A stretch of DNA of 64,000 nucleotides. It comes from Phytomonas francai. Taxonomy: Eukaryota; Euglenozoa; Kinetoplastea; Trypanosomatida; Trypanosomatidae. The position numbers and the translations under genes are program-made. The notes beneath the pieces were generated by a model. That model was not told where the DNA came from. It worked only from the letters and a program-made list of their open reading frames with translations, and made no database searches. Shown here piece by piece: positions 49,335 to 58,498 of this stretch (position 1 is its first letter; each line of letters begins with the position of its first letter). The stretch covers positions 525,947-589,946 of the forward strand of contig MJCC01000012.1 in the NCBI GenBank assembly GCA_001766655.1, read 5' to 3'.

Positions 49335-49619
49335 GCCTTAATACGATGCCAGCGTTTGGTATCCTGAACTCAGTGAAAAAGCTAAGGGACGGCTGCCTTT
49401 TCTATACGCAGTTCAGATTGCAGGCGCGGGGGAGTTGTGGCTACGGCGATCGGCCCAGAAGCAGAGTTCCGATTGGGGTGCCCGGAGTCAGGCTTCCCCT
49501 CCTACCCACTTCTCAGTGCTTCGCGTATTGTACAATTCAATTGCACAGCTCCACGCCAGTCGAGGTCGCTATCTGGAGGGATACCGCCCTTCATGCAATA
49601 TTATAACAAACACACAACT
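49335..49619 (+). mobile_element. Dispersed repeat, copy B (285 bp, full length)
   Basis: Same boundaries, length and orientation as copy A at 43171-43455 and nearly identical in sequence. Open frame ATG 49346 to TAA 49606 is intact. The flanks are unrelated to those of copy A, except for weak similarity in the 13 bases after the 3' end. Confidence 0.8.
49346..49606 (+). CDS. Open frame inside the dispersed repeat, second copy (86 residues)
   Basis: Encodes the same peptide as the frame at 43182-43442 with no amino-acid change seen. Same caveats: opposite strand to the genes, unknown function. Confidence 0.3.
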   Translation: MPAFGILNSVKKLRDGCLFYTQFRLQARGSCGYGDRPRSRVPIGVPGVRLPLLPTSQCFAYCTIQLHSSTPVEVAIWRDTALHAIL

Positions 49620-50262
49620 ACGATAAATGAGCTAATCAAAGCCTTTCCTTTTTGTTCTTGACTGAGAAGAAAAAGTATCAAGAGTATTAAATGATGCCTT
49701 GCTACTTGAAAAGCAAAAGAATACGCATTGCAATCAGTTTCAACACCAAGTTATCCTCCGGGAAATGCCATTAAAGACTTGCTATGAGATTTTTCCACAA
49801 AACAAAAAACGCGAATGTAACTGCTTACATTTAAGACGCAAAAAGGTAAACGCATTGGGAAAGGAGTAATTTTTCCGGAGGAAAGCCCCCAAGCAACAAA
49901 TCATGCAAACATTACAGAGATTTTAATAGAAGAATGTTCTCCTACTTAAACACTGCAAAGAATTTAGTGAACAATAAAAAGATGCAAATAAGTAAGATTA
50001 CCGTTTTACGCAATAAAAGAGTATATAATAGACAACAAACATGAAAATATTTAGCAACAACATGTAGAAAAACTGATGAACAAGAGGGAGTAGTGACAAC
50101 AGAAAAGTTCCCCTTTAAGTCTGATTAAAAGAACAAATTGCATGTTCATTAAAATAAATAAATCAACCCAAAATTTATTCCCCTTCTCCCACGGATCGTT
50201 ACTATTTATTTATTTTGAGAAACTAGATGTTAAATAATCTTGATTCGTCCCTATCCGGGGTA

Positions 50263-52311
50263 TTAGCTTTCAAAATTATATATTGGAAGATTGTATTTCT
50301 TATCTTGGGTCTTGCTATCATTTTCCTGTGTGGTATTATCCACCGATGGAGCGAAGTCGTAAGTTGGTCTTTCATACTCAATGACGTTGCTACCAGGCAA
50401 TGTCGTTGTCTCACTCGCCCCAACTGCACTTGTTTCTGTGTCGTAGGACGGACCAAAATTGAACTTTGGCCGTGGAGGAATACCGGTATTTGTGGTCTCT
50501 TCCGAGGCATGTGCATCTTTGGTGGCAATCTCGAACTCAAAATTGGAGAATAATTGTGCTCCAGACGTATCGCTTATTTCGCCAGTACCCGGCGGGGGTG
50601 TGAAGTAATCCATTTCGTCGTAGTATGGATCAACGTGGCTATCGCCATTCGCTGGAAGCGCTTCCGAGGAATTGGCTTGGGTGGGTTCTGGTATGACGTT
50701 TATACTGAAGCCTGGCTCTACCAGGGTGTTGGTGTTGCCCACTAAGGGAGAGAACGAGGAGTTGGATGCTGCCGGTTCTGAGTTAGAACGCGCGAACATT
50801 TCGGTATTGAGTCCCGTAGGTCTTAGGGGATCTTGACGCTGAGGCCTTGTACTGTTTTCAATCGTGCGTTTTGTTTCGCTCGCTTTGAAATCTCCCATCG
50901 AAGGCAAGTCCTCGGCGCCAAAAAGGTCGTTTGTTGTGGGATGACCCGAGGGTGAGTTCGATCGCGTTCGCTGATGTACAATCGGTTTCAAATAGTTAGA
51001 AAGTGTCATGTTTTCAGTGGTACGGGCATCACTCAAGTTTCTACTTCCAGTGTCGCAAAAGAGATTGTCAATTGTGGACTTATCGTTTGTCTCGGGCTGA
51101 GGAGGATTCTTGTTCCGTGCCCATGACAGTACATGGATTGCTGCAGTGGCAACCATGTGATTCACCTGAGCCTGCAGCTGCTCTTGCTCCATCTTGAGGG
51201 CTCCTATGTGCTCATTGATGCTCTTCACTTCGCGACCAACCGGGGTACCCGCGTTGTCGCGACTATACAAAGCCTTTTCATTGGCCTCCTTCGTCTGTTC
51301 AAGTATTTTGATCTGTGCATTCAGAGAATCAATCTTCTCCAGGTTGGCGATCAGCTCCTCAGTTACATCAGTCTTGTCTTGAATTCGGCCTAGGGCGAGC
51401 TGATCTTCCTCGAGCTTGTGTATTTGCCGCCGTAAATCCTCAATGCGACTCGTGGTTCGAGCTAGTTGCTCACGCAATGTGTTCTCCGACGTAATAGCGA
51501 TTTGATCTGTAAGAGGGATTCCGCTCACTAGGGCCATTTGACGGAGGTAAGCAGCCGTAGCGCCGATGTAGTTATTGCGAAATTTCCGCGCAAGAGCCAC
51601 AAACTGCGCCCTCACCACATCTTGGCAGCGGGCTGTGATTGCTTTATTAGCCATACCTTCCAACCGCGCAAGCTTATTGCGCTTATCTTGCAGTTCAATT
51701 AACTTTAGTTCACCCTTAGATGCCGCTATTGGAAGGCCTTCGGGATTTGCCTGTTTCTTCCGTTCGAGAATGGTCTCTAGAGATATGAGCAGCGTCATTG
51801 CTTCACCACGAGACATAGCTGACACTTTAGATGTAGATGCTTCGACATGATCCGACTGCGGAGGTTTGAGAATCATATCAAAAGACAAAGGTAGCCCGTT
51901 TTCAGGGTAAACTAAAATAGCCACTTTCATTTTCCCGTTCATACCGTATACTTGTATAGGGACATCTATCACACCGGAGCCTGAGTTTTCATGTGGACCT
52001 AAGACATTTGAGCAGTCCACATTCGTTTCAAACACTGTGTGACGCGGCACCCCGACCATGAATTCCTCCAGTCGAAATAAAATGAGTTTTGGTGCAAAGC
52101 GGCGAGCCACCCCTCCGTTCTTAAAGTGAATGATAGCAGCCCCCTCCGGCATCATGCTGAAGTCCACGACACCGTTTCGAGAGGTGTAGCATGGCGTAGA
52201 ACGACGTGTATCTCCACGACGGTAATAGATTGTGTACTTTTGGCCGTCCTGGAATGCCCCAGACTCCACAGAAATCACCTTAAAGCGTACAATGTGCGTC
52301 ATTTGTGGCAT
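50263..52311 (-). CDS. C2-like (NT-C2) and coiled-coil protein, 682 residues
   Basis: The first 150 residues (MPQMTHIVRFKVISVESG, QKYTIYYRRGDTRRSTP, VVDFSMMPEGAAIIHF, VAILVYPENGLPL) follow the strand pattern of an N-terminal C2 domain as in EEIG1/EHBP1 proteins. That domain binds membranes or small GTPase partners; assignment by pattern only. Residues about 180-400 are coiled coil (LARTTSRIEDLRRQIHKLEE, IANLEKIDSLNAQIKILEQ). The C-terminus is disordered and shows a short motif three times: PKFNFGPS, PTYDFAPS and PIYNFES, ending the protein. The repeated P-x-[FY]-[ND]-F could be a docking motif. The start at ATG 52311 is well supported. Confidence 0.78.
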   Translation of the reverse strand: MPQMTHIVRFKVISVESGAFQDGQKYTIYYRRGDTRRSTPCYTSRNGVVDFSMMPEGAAIIHFKNGGVARRFAPKLILFRLEEFMVGVPRHTVFETNVDCSNVLGPHENSGSGVIDVPIQVYGMNGKMKVAILVYPENGLPLSFDMILKPPQSDHVEASTSKVSAMSRGEAMTLLISLETILERKKQANPEGLPIAASKGELKLIELQDKRNKLARLEGMANKAITARCQDVVRAQFVALARKFRNNYIGATAAYLRQMALVSGIPLTDQIAITSENTLREQLARTTSRIEDLRRQIHKLEEDQLALGRIQDKTDVTEELIANLEKIDSLNAQIKILEQTKEANEKALYSRDNAGTPVGREVKSINEHIGALKMEQEQLQAQVNHMVATAAIHVLSWARNKNPPQPETNDKSTIDNLFCDTGSRNLSDARTTENMTLSNYLKPIVHQRTRSNSPSGHPTTNDLFGAEDLPSMGDFKASETKRTIENSTRPQRQDPLRPTGLNTEMFARSNSEPAASNSSFSPLVGNTNTLVEPGFSINVIPEPTQANSSEALPANGDSHVDPYYDEMDYFTPPPGTGEISDTSGAQLFSNFEFEIATKDAHASEETTNTGIPPRPKFNFGPSYDTETSAVGASETTTLPGSNVIEYERPTYDFAPSVDNTTQENDSKTQDKKYNLPIYNFES

Positions 52312-53576
52312 TTCTTTTTCCTTGTGTGCGTGTATATAACTCGAATATCTATTTTTAAAAAAAGAAACTCAATGATCAGCGGGATAATCGCGTTGATAGA
52401 TCCGAAGGAAAATATACCTACTGCTCTATAATGAATTTGCTACTATCAAATACTTTCGTTTTAAAGGTCAAATATTACAAATAATTGTTCTCTGGTTTTA
52501 ACTTTGAAATAGAGAAAAGACAATAAAGGCAACCATATAGTAAATACTAAAATTTGATACATTGTTCGATTAACATAAATATATCATCAACAAAGCCACA
52601 CATTATCCATCTTGGGACATTTTCTTGAACGAAAAAGCGCAGCAGAAAATGGCGGTTTTCATTAATAACATATACCATACCACTGACGCTGCAAAATCCA
52701 AGATGTAAATGCGGCAGCTATTATAATAATTTATCTCCATAGAGTGCAGATATACATGTATACAATAGCATTTAATACAGAAAGATGATAAGTGTATTTC
52801 TAGAATCATCTTTAGAACGTGTATAATAAAATTTTCCTACATAAACATAACTATACTTACAAACCATGATTTAGATTTTTAAATCTTTCTCTAATGTTTA
52901 ATATCTATAAAAATTGCCTTCTCTCATCTCTTAAACATTCTTGATTTGATTTATTATATGCTGACACTTAGCATTTCACAACAATAAGTGCAAAATGTAT
53001 ATACCAAAATGCATGTACAGTTGACAAAGAAGGAAGCTTATACAAAGAAACTGAGATGCACAATATAAATGAAGATGCAGTTGAGAAGCAAGTGAATAAA
53101 AATAGAGACGAAAAGAAAAACAACTACACAAATTTGAAAGAAATGATTGGATTCATTCAGAATATATAGAATTTTTCGAAAAATCTACTATTACTAGTTC
53201 TTCCTCTACGAGTATTTTTATTCGATAAACCATCGTGTAGTTACAATAATGTCTGCTCTTCTTTTTCTTAAATGTACTGATTCAAAAGTAAGACTGTTAT
53301 CAAGCCATACAAATCAGATTCTTAAACATATTCCCTAATCCAACTGTATTATGCATTTTAAATAGGTTCTGCACCTTTTGCATAAATTTTATGAATCATC
53401 CCAAATACTTTTGAATCTATGCTGAAATCAATCGTGTGTGTATATAAGCATTAAAAAAAGATAAAGGGGTTCTATAGAAAAAAAGAGTTTTTACTAATGC
53501 AGTTATGCGATAGGGAAAAAACTCACTTGAAATAATAAATTGATAAACACAAAATGTATTACGATATATTTTCATT

Positions 53577-53595
53577 CCCCCGCCCCCCCCCCCCC
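53577..53595. repeat. Poly-C tract with one G interruption
   Basis: Five C, one G, then thirteen C on the plus strand. Confidence 0.95.
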
Positions 53596-53656
53596 TAAAT
53601 GTGTCACAGGCATTTAAAATCCGGGAAAAATCTATGTGGTAGAAGTGGTTGAACAG

Positions 53657-53659
<3 letters not shown>

Positions 53660-53690
<31 letters not shown>
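53660..53690. repeat. (TA)n microsatellite
   Basis: About 31 bases of pure TA repeat. Confidence 0.95.
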
Positions 53691-53692
<2 letters not shown>

Positions 53693-54141
53693 CTTTAAAA
53701 AAATTCTATGCAACGCAAGAAGTGAAAAAGTTAAAATCATAAAGAAAATGAATAGAAACCATCGAAAAAAATGCATTGTTTGCCTGTATTTTCTAATTGT
53801 TAATGTAAAAAAAACGACCATGCCAGAACACTGTAAAGTAATAGTAAAGCGTGTCTCTGTATTCCATAACGAATCGTGAAAGGATAGAAAGAATATTGTG
53901 TGTCTGGATTTATGGTCTAGCAGAATTTTCTTTTCCATTTTATTTCCTTTACGGATATGCGCCCAATAAACCATGTGAACTTGTTCCGGGGGATATAGAG
54001 GGAGAACAAGATGGATACTGCTCTTTACTAATTTTTTCGGGTTTAAACAGAAAAGGGAGTATTATACGGTAAAAGGCAAAGATGAGCAAAAGCTAATGAT
54101 AGTCTAAGTGAAGAGAGATGGAAAATAAAGATGTTTATAAT

Positions 54142-55218
54142 TTATTCACGACGCCGGTTACCATTATTATGGTTTTTATTCCGAATATTCGTTTTAAAAT
54201 CATTCCGGCGATGCTCTCCATGTGTTTTAGAATCGTTGGAAGTATGCTGAACGTTGCGGTTCAGCTGATGCATCCAGATACGGCATTTGTAGTGTGTATG
54301 CAGCATGCGCGTGAGGACTTTAAAGTCTACGTAAGACTCGCTCGTGTACTGCAGAGTAAGCTTCTTGCGATCATACTGAAAAATTGCACGCTCAATAGTA
54401 ATAGGTACGTTCAAATCAGCCTCCTCTAAGTATTCTTGGCAACGTAGCAATGCTTCTTCTTCAGCTTCAGGAAGTTTTTCGTAACACATGATGTCTAGGT
54501 TGCTTACCTGGCGCAACACCCTTCGCAAATTCGTATTATCTCCAGCTTTGTTATCGTTGTCACGACTACTAGTGTTTTTCCGCTTTTCCGGGGTCCTATC
54601 AGTGGTTTCTGCGGTTATCGTTTTGGTTGAATTAACAGCTGATATAATACCCATGTCCTCGCCGCGGTCTCCCTCAACAATTACATAGAGCCCGACTAAA
54701 TCATTGATTTCTATATCTGAAGGAAAAATTTCGTACACGTCAGATATGATAAATGTCCCCTCACCGTATCGAAGCGCTACAGTTACCTCCACGGAGTGGC
54801 GGCACAAGACCGGCCGCGGTCGGCCACTGACGTAGATCTTCCCAATGTTCTTTGAGGGCATAGTGCTTGGTGAATTGTTAAGCTTAGACAAGTTAAACCC
54901 CTCAAGAGGGTTTAGGGGGTTAAGAATATCATGGGAGTGGAATAGTGAACGATTGACAGGCTCCACTGTGCCCTCCTCCCCTCCTTGCGCTTGATGTGGT
55001 TCGAAGGGTGCTGCATTAATGTTCGGCTCAACAAAGGGGGAACTCAAACCACTATAAGGGGTTTGATTAGTGTAGTACGACATGGTTTCTGGGCTACATC
55101 CTGGCGCCGGTGTTTCTGTCGAGAATGGCAACATTGACGAGCGAACAGAATCCTCGGGGGCAAGCAAACAGCAGCTGTAGGGGTCATGACGAATCTGCAC
55201 AATAGGTTTTGTAGTCAT
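54142..55218 (-). CDS. PSP1 C-terminal domain protein
   Basis: A 358-residue protein whose second half matches the PSP1 domain (PF04468). Visible blocks are GLYVIVEGDRGEDMGII, then, after a charged insert with EKRKNTSSRDNDNKAGDN, LRRVLRQVSNLDIMCYEKLP, EAEEEALLRCQEYLEEADLN and FQYDRKKLTLQYTSESYVDF. In trypanosomatids PSP1 proteins are abundant and have been linked to mRNA regulation; the exact role here is unknown. The tail is N/R/K rich. The open frame starts upstream (TTG 55308; ATG 55284), but a pyrimidine tract and CAG (AG at 55243-55244) lie after those, so the ATG at 55218 is preferred. Confidence 0.9.
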   Translation of the reverse strand: MTTKPIVQIRHDPYSCCLLAPEDSVRSSMLPFSTETPAPGCSPETMSYYTNQTPYSGLSSPFVEPNINAAPFEPHQAQGGEEGTVEPVNRSLFHSHDILNPLNPLEGFNLSKLNNSPSTMPSKNIGKIYVSGRPRPVLCRHSVEVTVALRYGEGTFIISDVYEIFPSDIEINDLVGLYVIVEGDRGEDMGIISAVNSTKTITAETTDRTPEKRKNTSSRDNDNKAGDNTNLRRVLRQVSNLDIMCYEKLPEAEEEALLRCQEYLEEADLNVPITIERAIFQYDRKKLTLQYTSESYVDFKVLTRMLHTHYKCRIWMHQLNRNVQHTSNDSKTHGEHRRNDFKTNIRNKNHNNGNRRRE

Positions 55219-55742
55219 GGTATTGTTTGCCTTATTAAATGCCTGAATCACAGAGTTAGTGCAATCGGAGAGAGGAAAAAACATTACGTTGGTGAAGAAA
55301 AATATCAATAATAATCTATGTATTTCTAATATATATATTTATATGGTAGTTACGAAATTTAGATATGAACAATATGTATCGTGTATTTTAGACCTATACA
55401 GTTAAGTTTCTATGAGACTTGAAATGTCAAAAAATCAAAGTGAATACCTACTGAAAATTCAAATCTAAGGCTACAGTGTTTTATATACGTATGCAAAGAA
55501 ACTCAAAATAAGAGATGGACGAGGCACCATGAGACTGTGGATATATGTGCTATGTGAACAACTCACATAGAAGGGGTACGAAGCAAGACCATCAACAAAT
55601 CACAACTATGCCGATATGTTGAAGTGTACGTCTATCATCAATGCACCTACTTAAGTATTTGTTTTACTAAACTCATTTTTTATGATGAGCATGAACAAGC
55701 CGATGCCGTCGAGTATTACAACATGTTATCCATGCTCTCATA
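55219..55742. other. Intergenic, no gene seen
   Basis: Leader of the PSP1 gene with its acceptor, then AT-rich spacer. The right end, beside the CIAO1 stop, is of more even composition. Confidence 0.6.
55243..55281 (-). promoter_or_regulatory. Candidate trans-splice acceptor for the PSP1-domain gene
   Basis: Transcribed strand shows a T/C-rich run, then GTGATTCAG, 24 bases before the ATG at 55218. Confidence 0.6.
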
Positions 55743-56954
55743 TCAGCATCGAGTTGCTGAGACTCTCCATAGCTTGACGACATCGTCATCTCCACCTGTA
55801 GCCAGTAGCAGGCCTTGGTTTTTGTGCGTATCATCCAGAATTCCATTACTTTCCGCACACAACCTACCAAATGATGAAAAAGAAACAGAGTTAACATCTG
55901 CCTCGTGTGCCGCATGGAGCGTCGTGGCTATATGCACATGCACACCCTCGGAGTTCTGGAACAGAAACAGCAAGGATACACTGTTATCACCACTACCACA
56001 TGCTACAAGGGGCTCACCATGCGGGGCCCATGCCACAGAGTAAATGGGACGTTCAGCAAATCCTGATCCACGTGCCACGCTCTCGAATTTACCACTTGCG
56101 TTTCGCTTCCAGAAAGAAACCGTACAATCATCCGAACAAGCGCATAGTAGTGGCTGAGGAGTGGATGCGTCACACATCTCATTCCCACCTTCACCTAATT
56201 CATATCTTCTCTCGTTCGCGATGCAGTATTCTAAGCGTTGTAATGCCAACATCCACACAGTTCCCTCATGCTCCTTTAGAGTTTCTATGCAGTGCCAATC
56301 ATCCTGACGGTGCGAATCACACCATACACGTATGGTATCATCATAGCCACATGAAAGGACAAGTGGATGTTCATTAGGACCTGAAGAAAGGTACCACAGA
56401 CAGTGCTTGACATCTTGTGTATGACCGGTGAGAATCCCACCACACTCATACTCGCCCTCAGCGACCCGCTCCCAGACCCACACCGTGTGATCGCGCGAGC
56501 ATGTTGCCAAGATGCTGTCTGTTGCCCACTCTACACATTTCACTTCGCTCTCGTGCCCGTCAAGGATACCTTCGACCTCGAATTCGCAGCTTCCCATAGA
56601 GCTTCGACGCCATACACTAACCGTATGATCAAAGGAAGCACAGGCTAGATATTCTCCACTTGGGCTCCAGCTCACGTGGCGCACCGTGCGGTCATGTTCC
56701 CCTTCCAGGATGCCAATGCACTTCCATTCCGCAGTATCACCTTCTCTGGATGATTCCGAGGCTTGACTCCATAGTCGAACGGTTGCATCTGCTGAAGAGG
56801 TTGCCAAGATGCTAGCTGTGGGACACCACGCCACACACCAAACTCGTCCTTTGTGCCCCTCTAGGGTAGCAACATGTTCCATATGGAAGTTTGTTGGCGG
56901 CGCGGAAAGCAACTTTATCGGCATGTCATGTGAGCGTGCTTCGAAACCCATCAT
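55743..56954 (-). CDS. CIAO1: CIAO1 (CIA1), cytosolic Fe-S assembly WD40 protein
   Basis: A 403-residue seven-bladed WD40 protein of the CIAO1 type, which with CIAO2 and MMS19 hands Fe-S clusters to cytosolic and nuclear proteins. Blades are visible as LEGHKGRVWCVAWCPTAS, EHDRTVRHVSWSPSGEYLA, DGHESEVKCVEWATDSILAT, TGHTQDVKHCLWYLSSG, LKEHEGTVWMLALQ, PIYSVAWAPHGEPLVACGSG and AAHEADVNSVSFSS. They carry the ATSSADATVRLW, CASFDHTVSVW and CSRDHTVWVW endings typical of CIA1. It is about 60 residues longer than human CIAO1 (339), mainly through loops in blades 4-5. Two adjacent ATGs at 56954 and 56951 are both possible starts. The MMS19-like end lies about 7 kb upstream in the same unit. Confidence 0.9.
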   Translation of the reverse strand: MMGFEARSHDMPIKLLSAPPTNFHMEHVATLEGHKGRVWCVAWCPTASILATSSADATVRLWSQASESSREGDTAEWKCIGILEGEHDRTVRHVSWSPSGEYLACASFDHTVSVWRRSSMGSCEFEVEGILDGHESEVKCVEWATDSILATCSRDHTVWVWERVAEGEYECGGILTGHTQDVKHCLWYLSSGPNEHPLVLSCGYDDTIRVWCDSHRQDDWHCIETLKEHEGTVWMLALQRLEYCIANERRYELGEGGNEMCDASTPQPLLCACSDDCTVSFWKRNASGKFESVARGSGFAERPIYSVAWAPHGEPLVACGSGDNSVSLLFLFQNSEGVHVHIATTLHAAHEADVNSVSFSSFGRLCAESNGILDDTHKNQGLLLATGGDDDVVKLWRVSATRC

Positions 56955-57263
56955 ACTTGTACTATAAAGTTCCTAAAGTTTGGAAACAAAGTAAAAATGG
57001 ACTAAATACCACATGATTAACGTCATACGCGATAAAAACAAAATGGACATCGTTAAATGAGCTTATTGCCTGCATTTTATAGCTCTTTTATAAATCAGGT
57101 GCTAGTTAAAGGCTTTATAAATTTAATCGTAACTAGACAAAATTAGACTTAACGCAATAAACTTCATCCGCTTCCATGACAAGTCTATTTGCAAAATAAG
57201 GTATCCAATTATTGATTAAAAAGTTACTGGCTAATGTAATTTAAGAGAAACGTAGACAGGAAT
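56955..57263. other. Intergenic, no gene seen
   Basis: Short AT-rich spacer between CIAO1 and the Nopp140-tail gene. Nothing recognised. Confidence 0.6.
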
Positions 57264-57935
57264 CTAGTCTTCGTCACTGTCAGGAAACTGGTAGGAGCGC
57301 ACTGAGAAATCCACACCCGCGCCGTAAAACTTTCCCTTGTTTTTTTGCTTCAGCTTATTAAAGCTCTTCCCCTTTACCTGCATCATCTCTTGATTCTGTC
57401 GCAAGACCATATGCTCAGACCCAGGACGGTTGTCGCGCAGAACGTCAGAATGAAATTCTACTTTGCTTGGATTGATTCGTTGAAAGCGGCGATAGGATCC
57501 ATCCTCCATACGGTTTGAAGGACCACTTCGGGTTCGGTTGCTGTCGAGCTCCTGACGCCGCGTATTGATGGGAGATTTTGTATCTTCTATTGTACTGTTT
57601 TTCGACACCTTCTTCGAAACTGTTTCGGGGACGGACGACTTCTCATCCAAACTATTTGATATGGGCGCCCCCTTGGATTCCACACGTGGTGACACTTGGG
57701 TAAGCGACTCCTTTAGATTAGACTGAGGCGATCCACCATTGATGGATAAATTATCATCACGCTTCCGTTTTCGATTCCTGTTACATATCAGTGCTTCAAG
57801 ATTGATTTGTTTAAATAATTCTTCCCTTTTCGTCTCATCGATCAACGCGGAGTCTTTCTTAAAGGCTTTAGCAACCGCTGGATAATGTTGAAGAAAATAC
57901 TCCCTAATTAAGGCATTAATAGCAGAAGAAGCCAT
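57264..57935 (-). CDS. Nopp140/SRP40 C-terminal domain protein (nucleolar)
   Basis: A 223-residue protein. The N-terminus (ALIREYFLQHYPAVAKAFKK) is a LisH-like dimerisation helix pair as in NOLC1/Nopp140. The C-terminal 75 residues (RRFQRINPSKVEFHSDVLRD, KGKSFNKLKQKNKGKFYGAG, VDFSVRSYQFPDSDED) match the SRP40_C domain order (RFxR, VEF, KGKxF, G..KG.Y/FxG, F). Nopp140 proteins are snoRNP chaperones in the nucleolus and Cajal bodies. The usual long Ser/acid/Lys repeats in the middle are very short here, so the protein is a compact version. KRKRKRDD-like basic stretch (NRKRKRDDN) may be a nuclear signal. Start at ATG 57935. Confidence 0.78.
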   Translation of the reverse strand: MASSAINALIREYFLQHYPAVAKAFKKDSALIDETKREELFKQINLEALICNRNRKRKRDDNLSINGGSPQSNLKESLTQVSPRVESKGAPISNSLDEKSSVPETVSKKVSKNSTIEDTKSPINTRRQELDSNRTRSGPSNRMEDGSYRRFQRINPSKVEFHSDVLRDNRPGSEHMVLRQNQEMMQVKGKSFNKLKQKNKGKFYGAGVDFSVRSYQFPDSDED

Positions 57936-58051
57936 TAATAATTCAGGTTTACCTTACTTTCCTGCGCGCCTAACTCCCTGCTTTGTCAACAAAATAGACG
58001 TTCAAGTCTCTACTTATGAAGTGCTAAGGCACAAAAAGGTATGCCACATAA

Positions 58052-58084
<33 letters not shown>

Positions 58085-58498
58085 AAGGAAGAGGAAAATT
58101 AGGATGGAGGAAACAAACTTCTTTGCTAGCATGGCAAGTCGAAATACGAGTCAAAGTATTGATGGGAAAAACGGATCGATAAGAATACGTTTTGCCTTCG
58201 ACACTGTAAAGACTAATGAGTATAAGACAAGGAATATTAAAACCATTAACATTATATAGAGATAACGAGAAGCTACACTTTGCAACAATGCATATACAGA
58301 AAAAGTGAGGTTGCGTAGTCAAGTAAAAATAGCAGGTTACCATATTTTTGACATGGCTGTTAATAAAAAGAGCTCTACTAATCCGCTGTAACAGGCTTCA
58401 CGCACGTTTTTTTTACATGGTGAAAAAGATAAGAAAAATGGAGAAACAACAGAAGCAGAACCACCACTAGATTGCGACACAATGGAAAGGGGTAAATT
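57936..58498. other. Intergenic with TA microsatellite
   Basis: TA repeat at 58053-58082; remaining spacer AT-rich, no gene seen. Confidence 0.6.
58053..58082. repeat. (TA)15 microsatellite
   Basis: Pure TA repeat between the Nudix gene and the Nopp140-tail gene. Confidence 0.95.

Larger units (their letters stand above)
48845..50262. other. Gene-free stretch with the second full dispersed repeat
   Basis: Contains copy B of the repeat (49335-49619). Immediately before it (49210-49240) GGCTAA and TTAGCC could pair as a 6-bp stem over an 18-base loop. Remaining sequence is AT-rich; nothing else recognised. Confidence 0.6.
52312..54141. other. Gene-free stretch of 1.8 kb
   Basis: AT-rich throughout with a TA repeat at 53660-53690 and C runs at 53577-53595. 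The 185-codon minus-strand frame at 53417-53974 runs across both simple repeats (poly-IY and poly-G in translation) and is rejected. No gene seen. Confidence 0.65.

Noticed and set aside
53417..53974. 185-codon minus-strand open frame with an ATG start
   Set aside because: It runs through a TA microsatellite (IYIYIY) and a poly-C tract (poly-Gly), so its length is an artefact of simple sequence.
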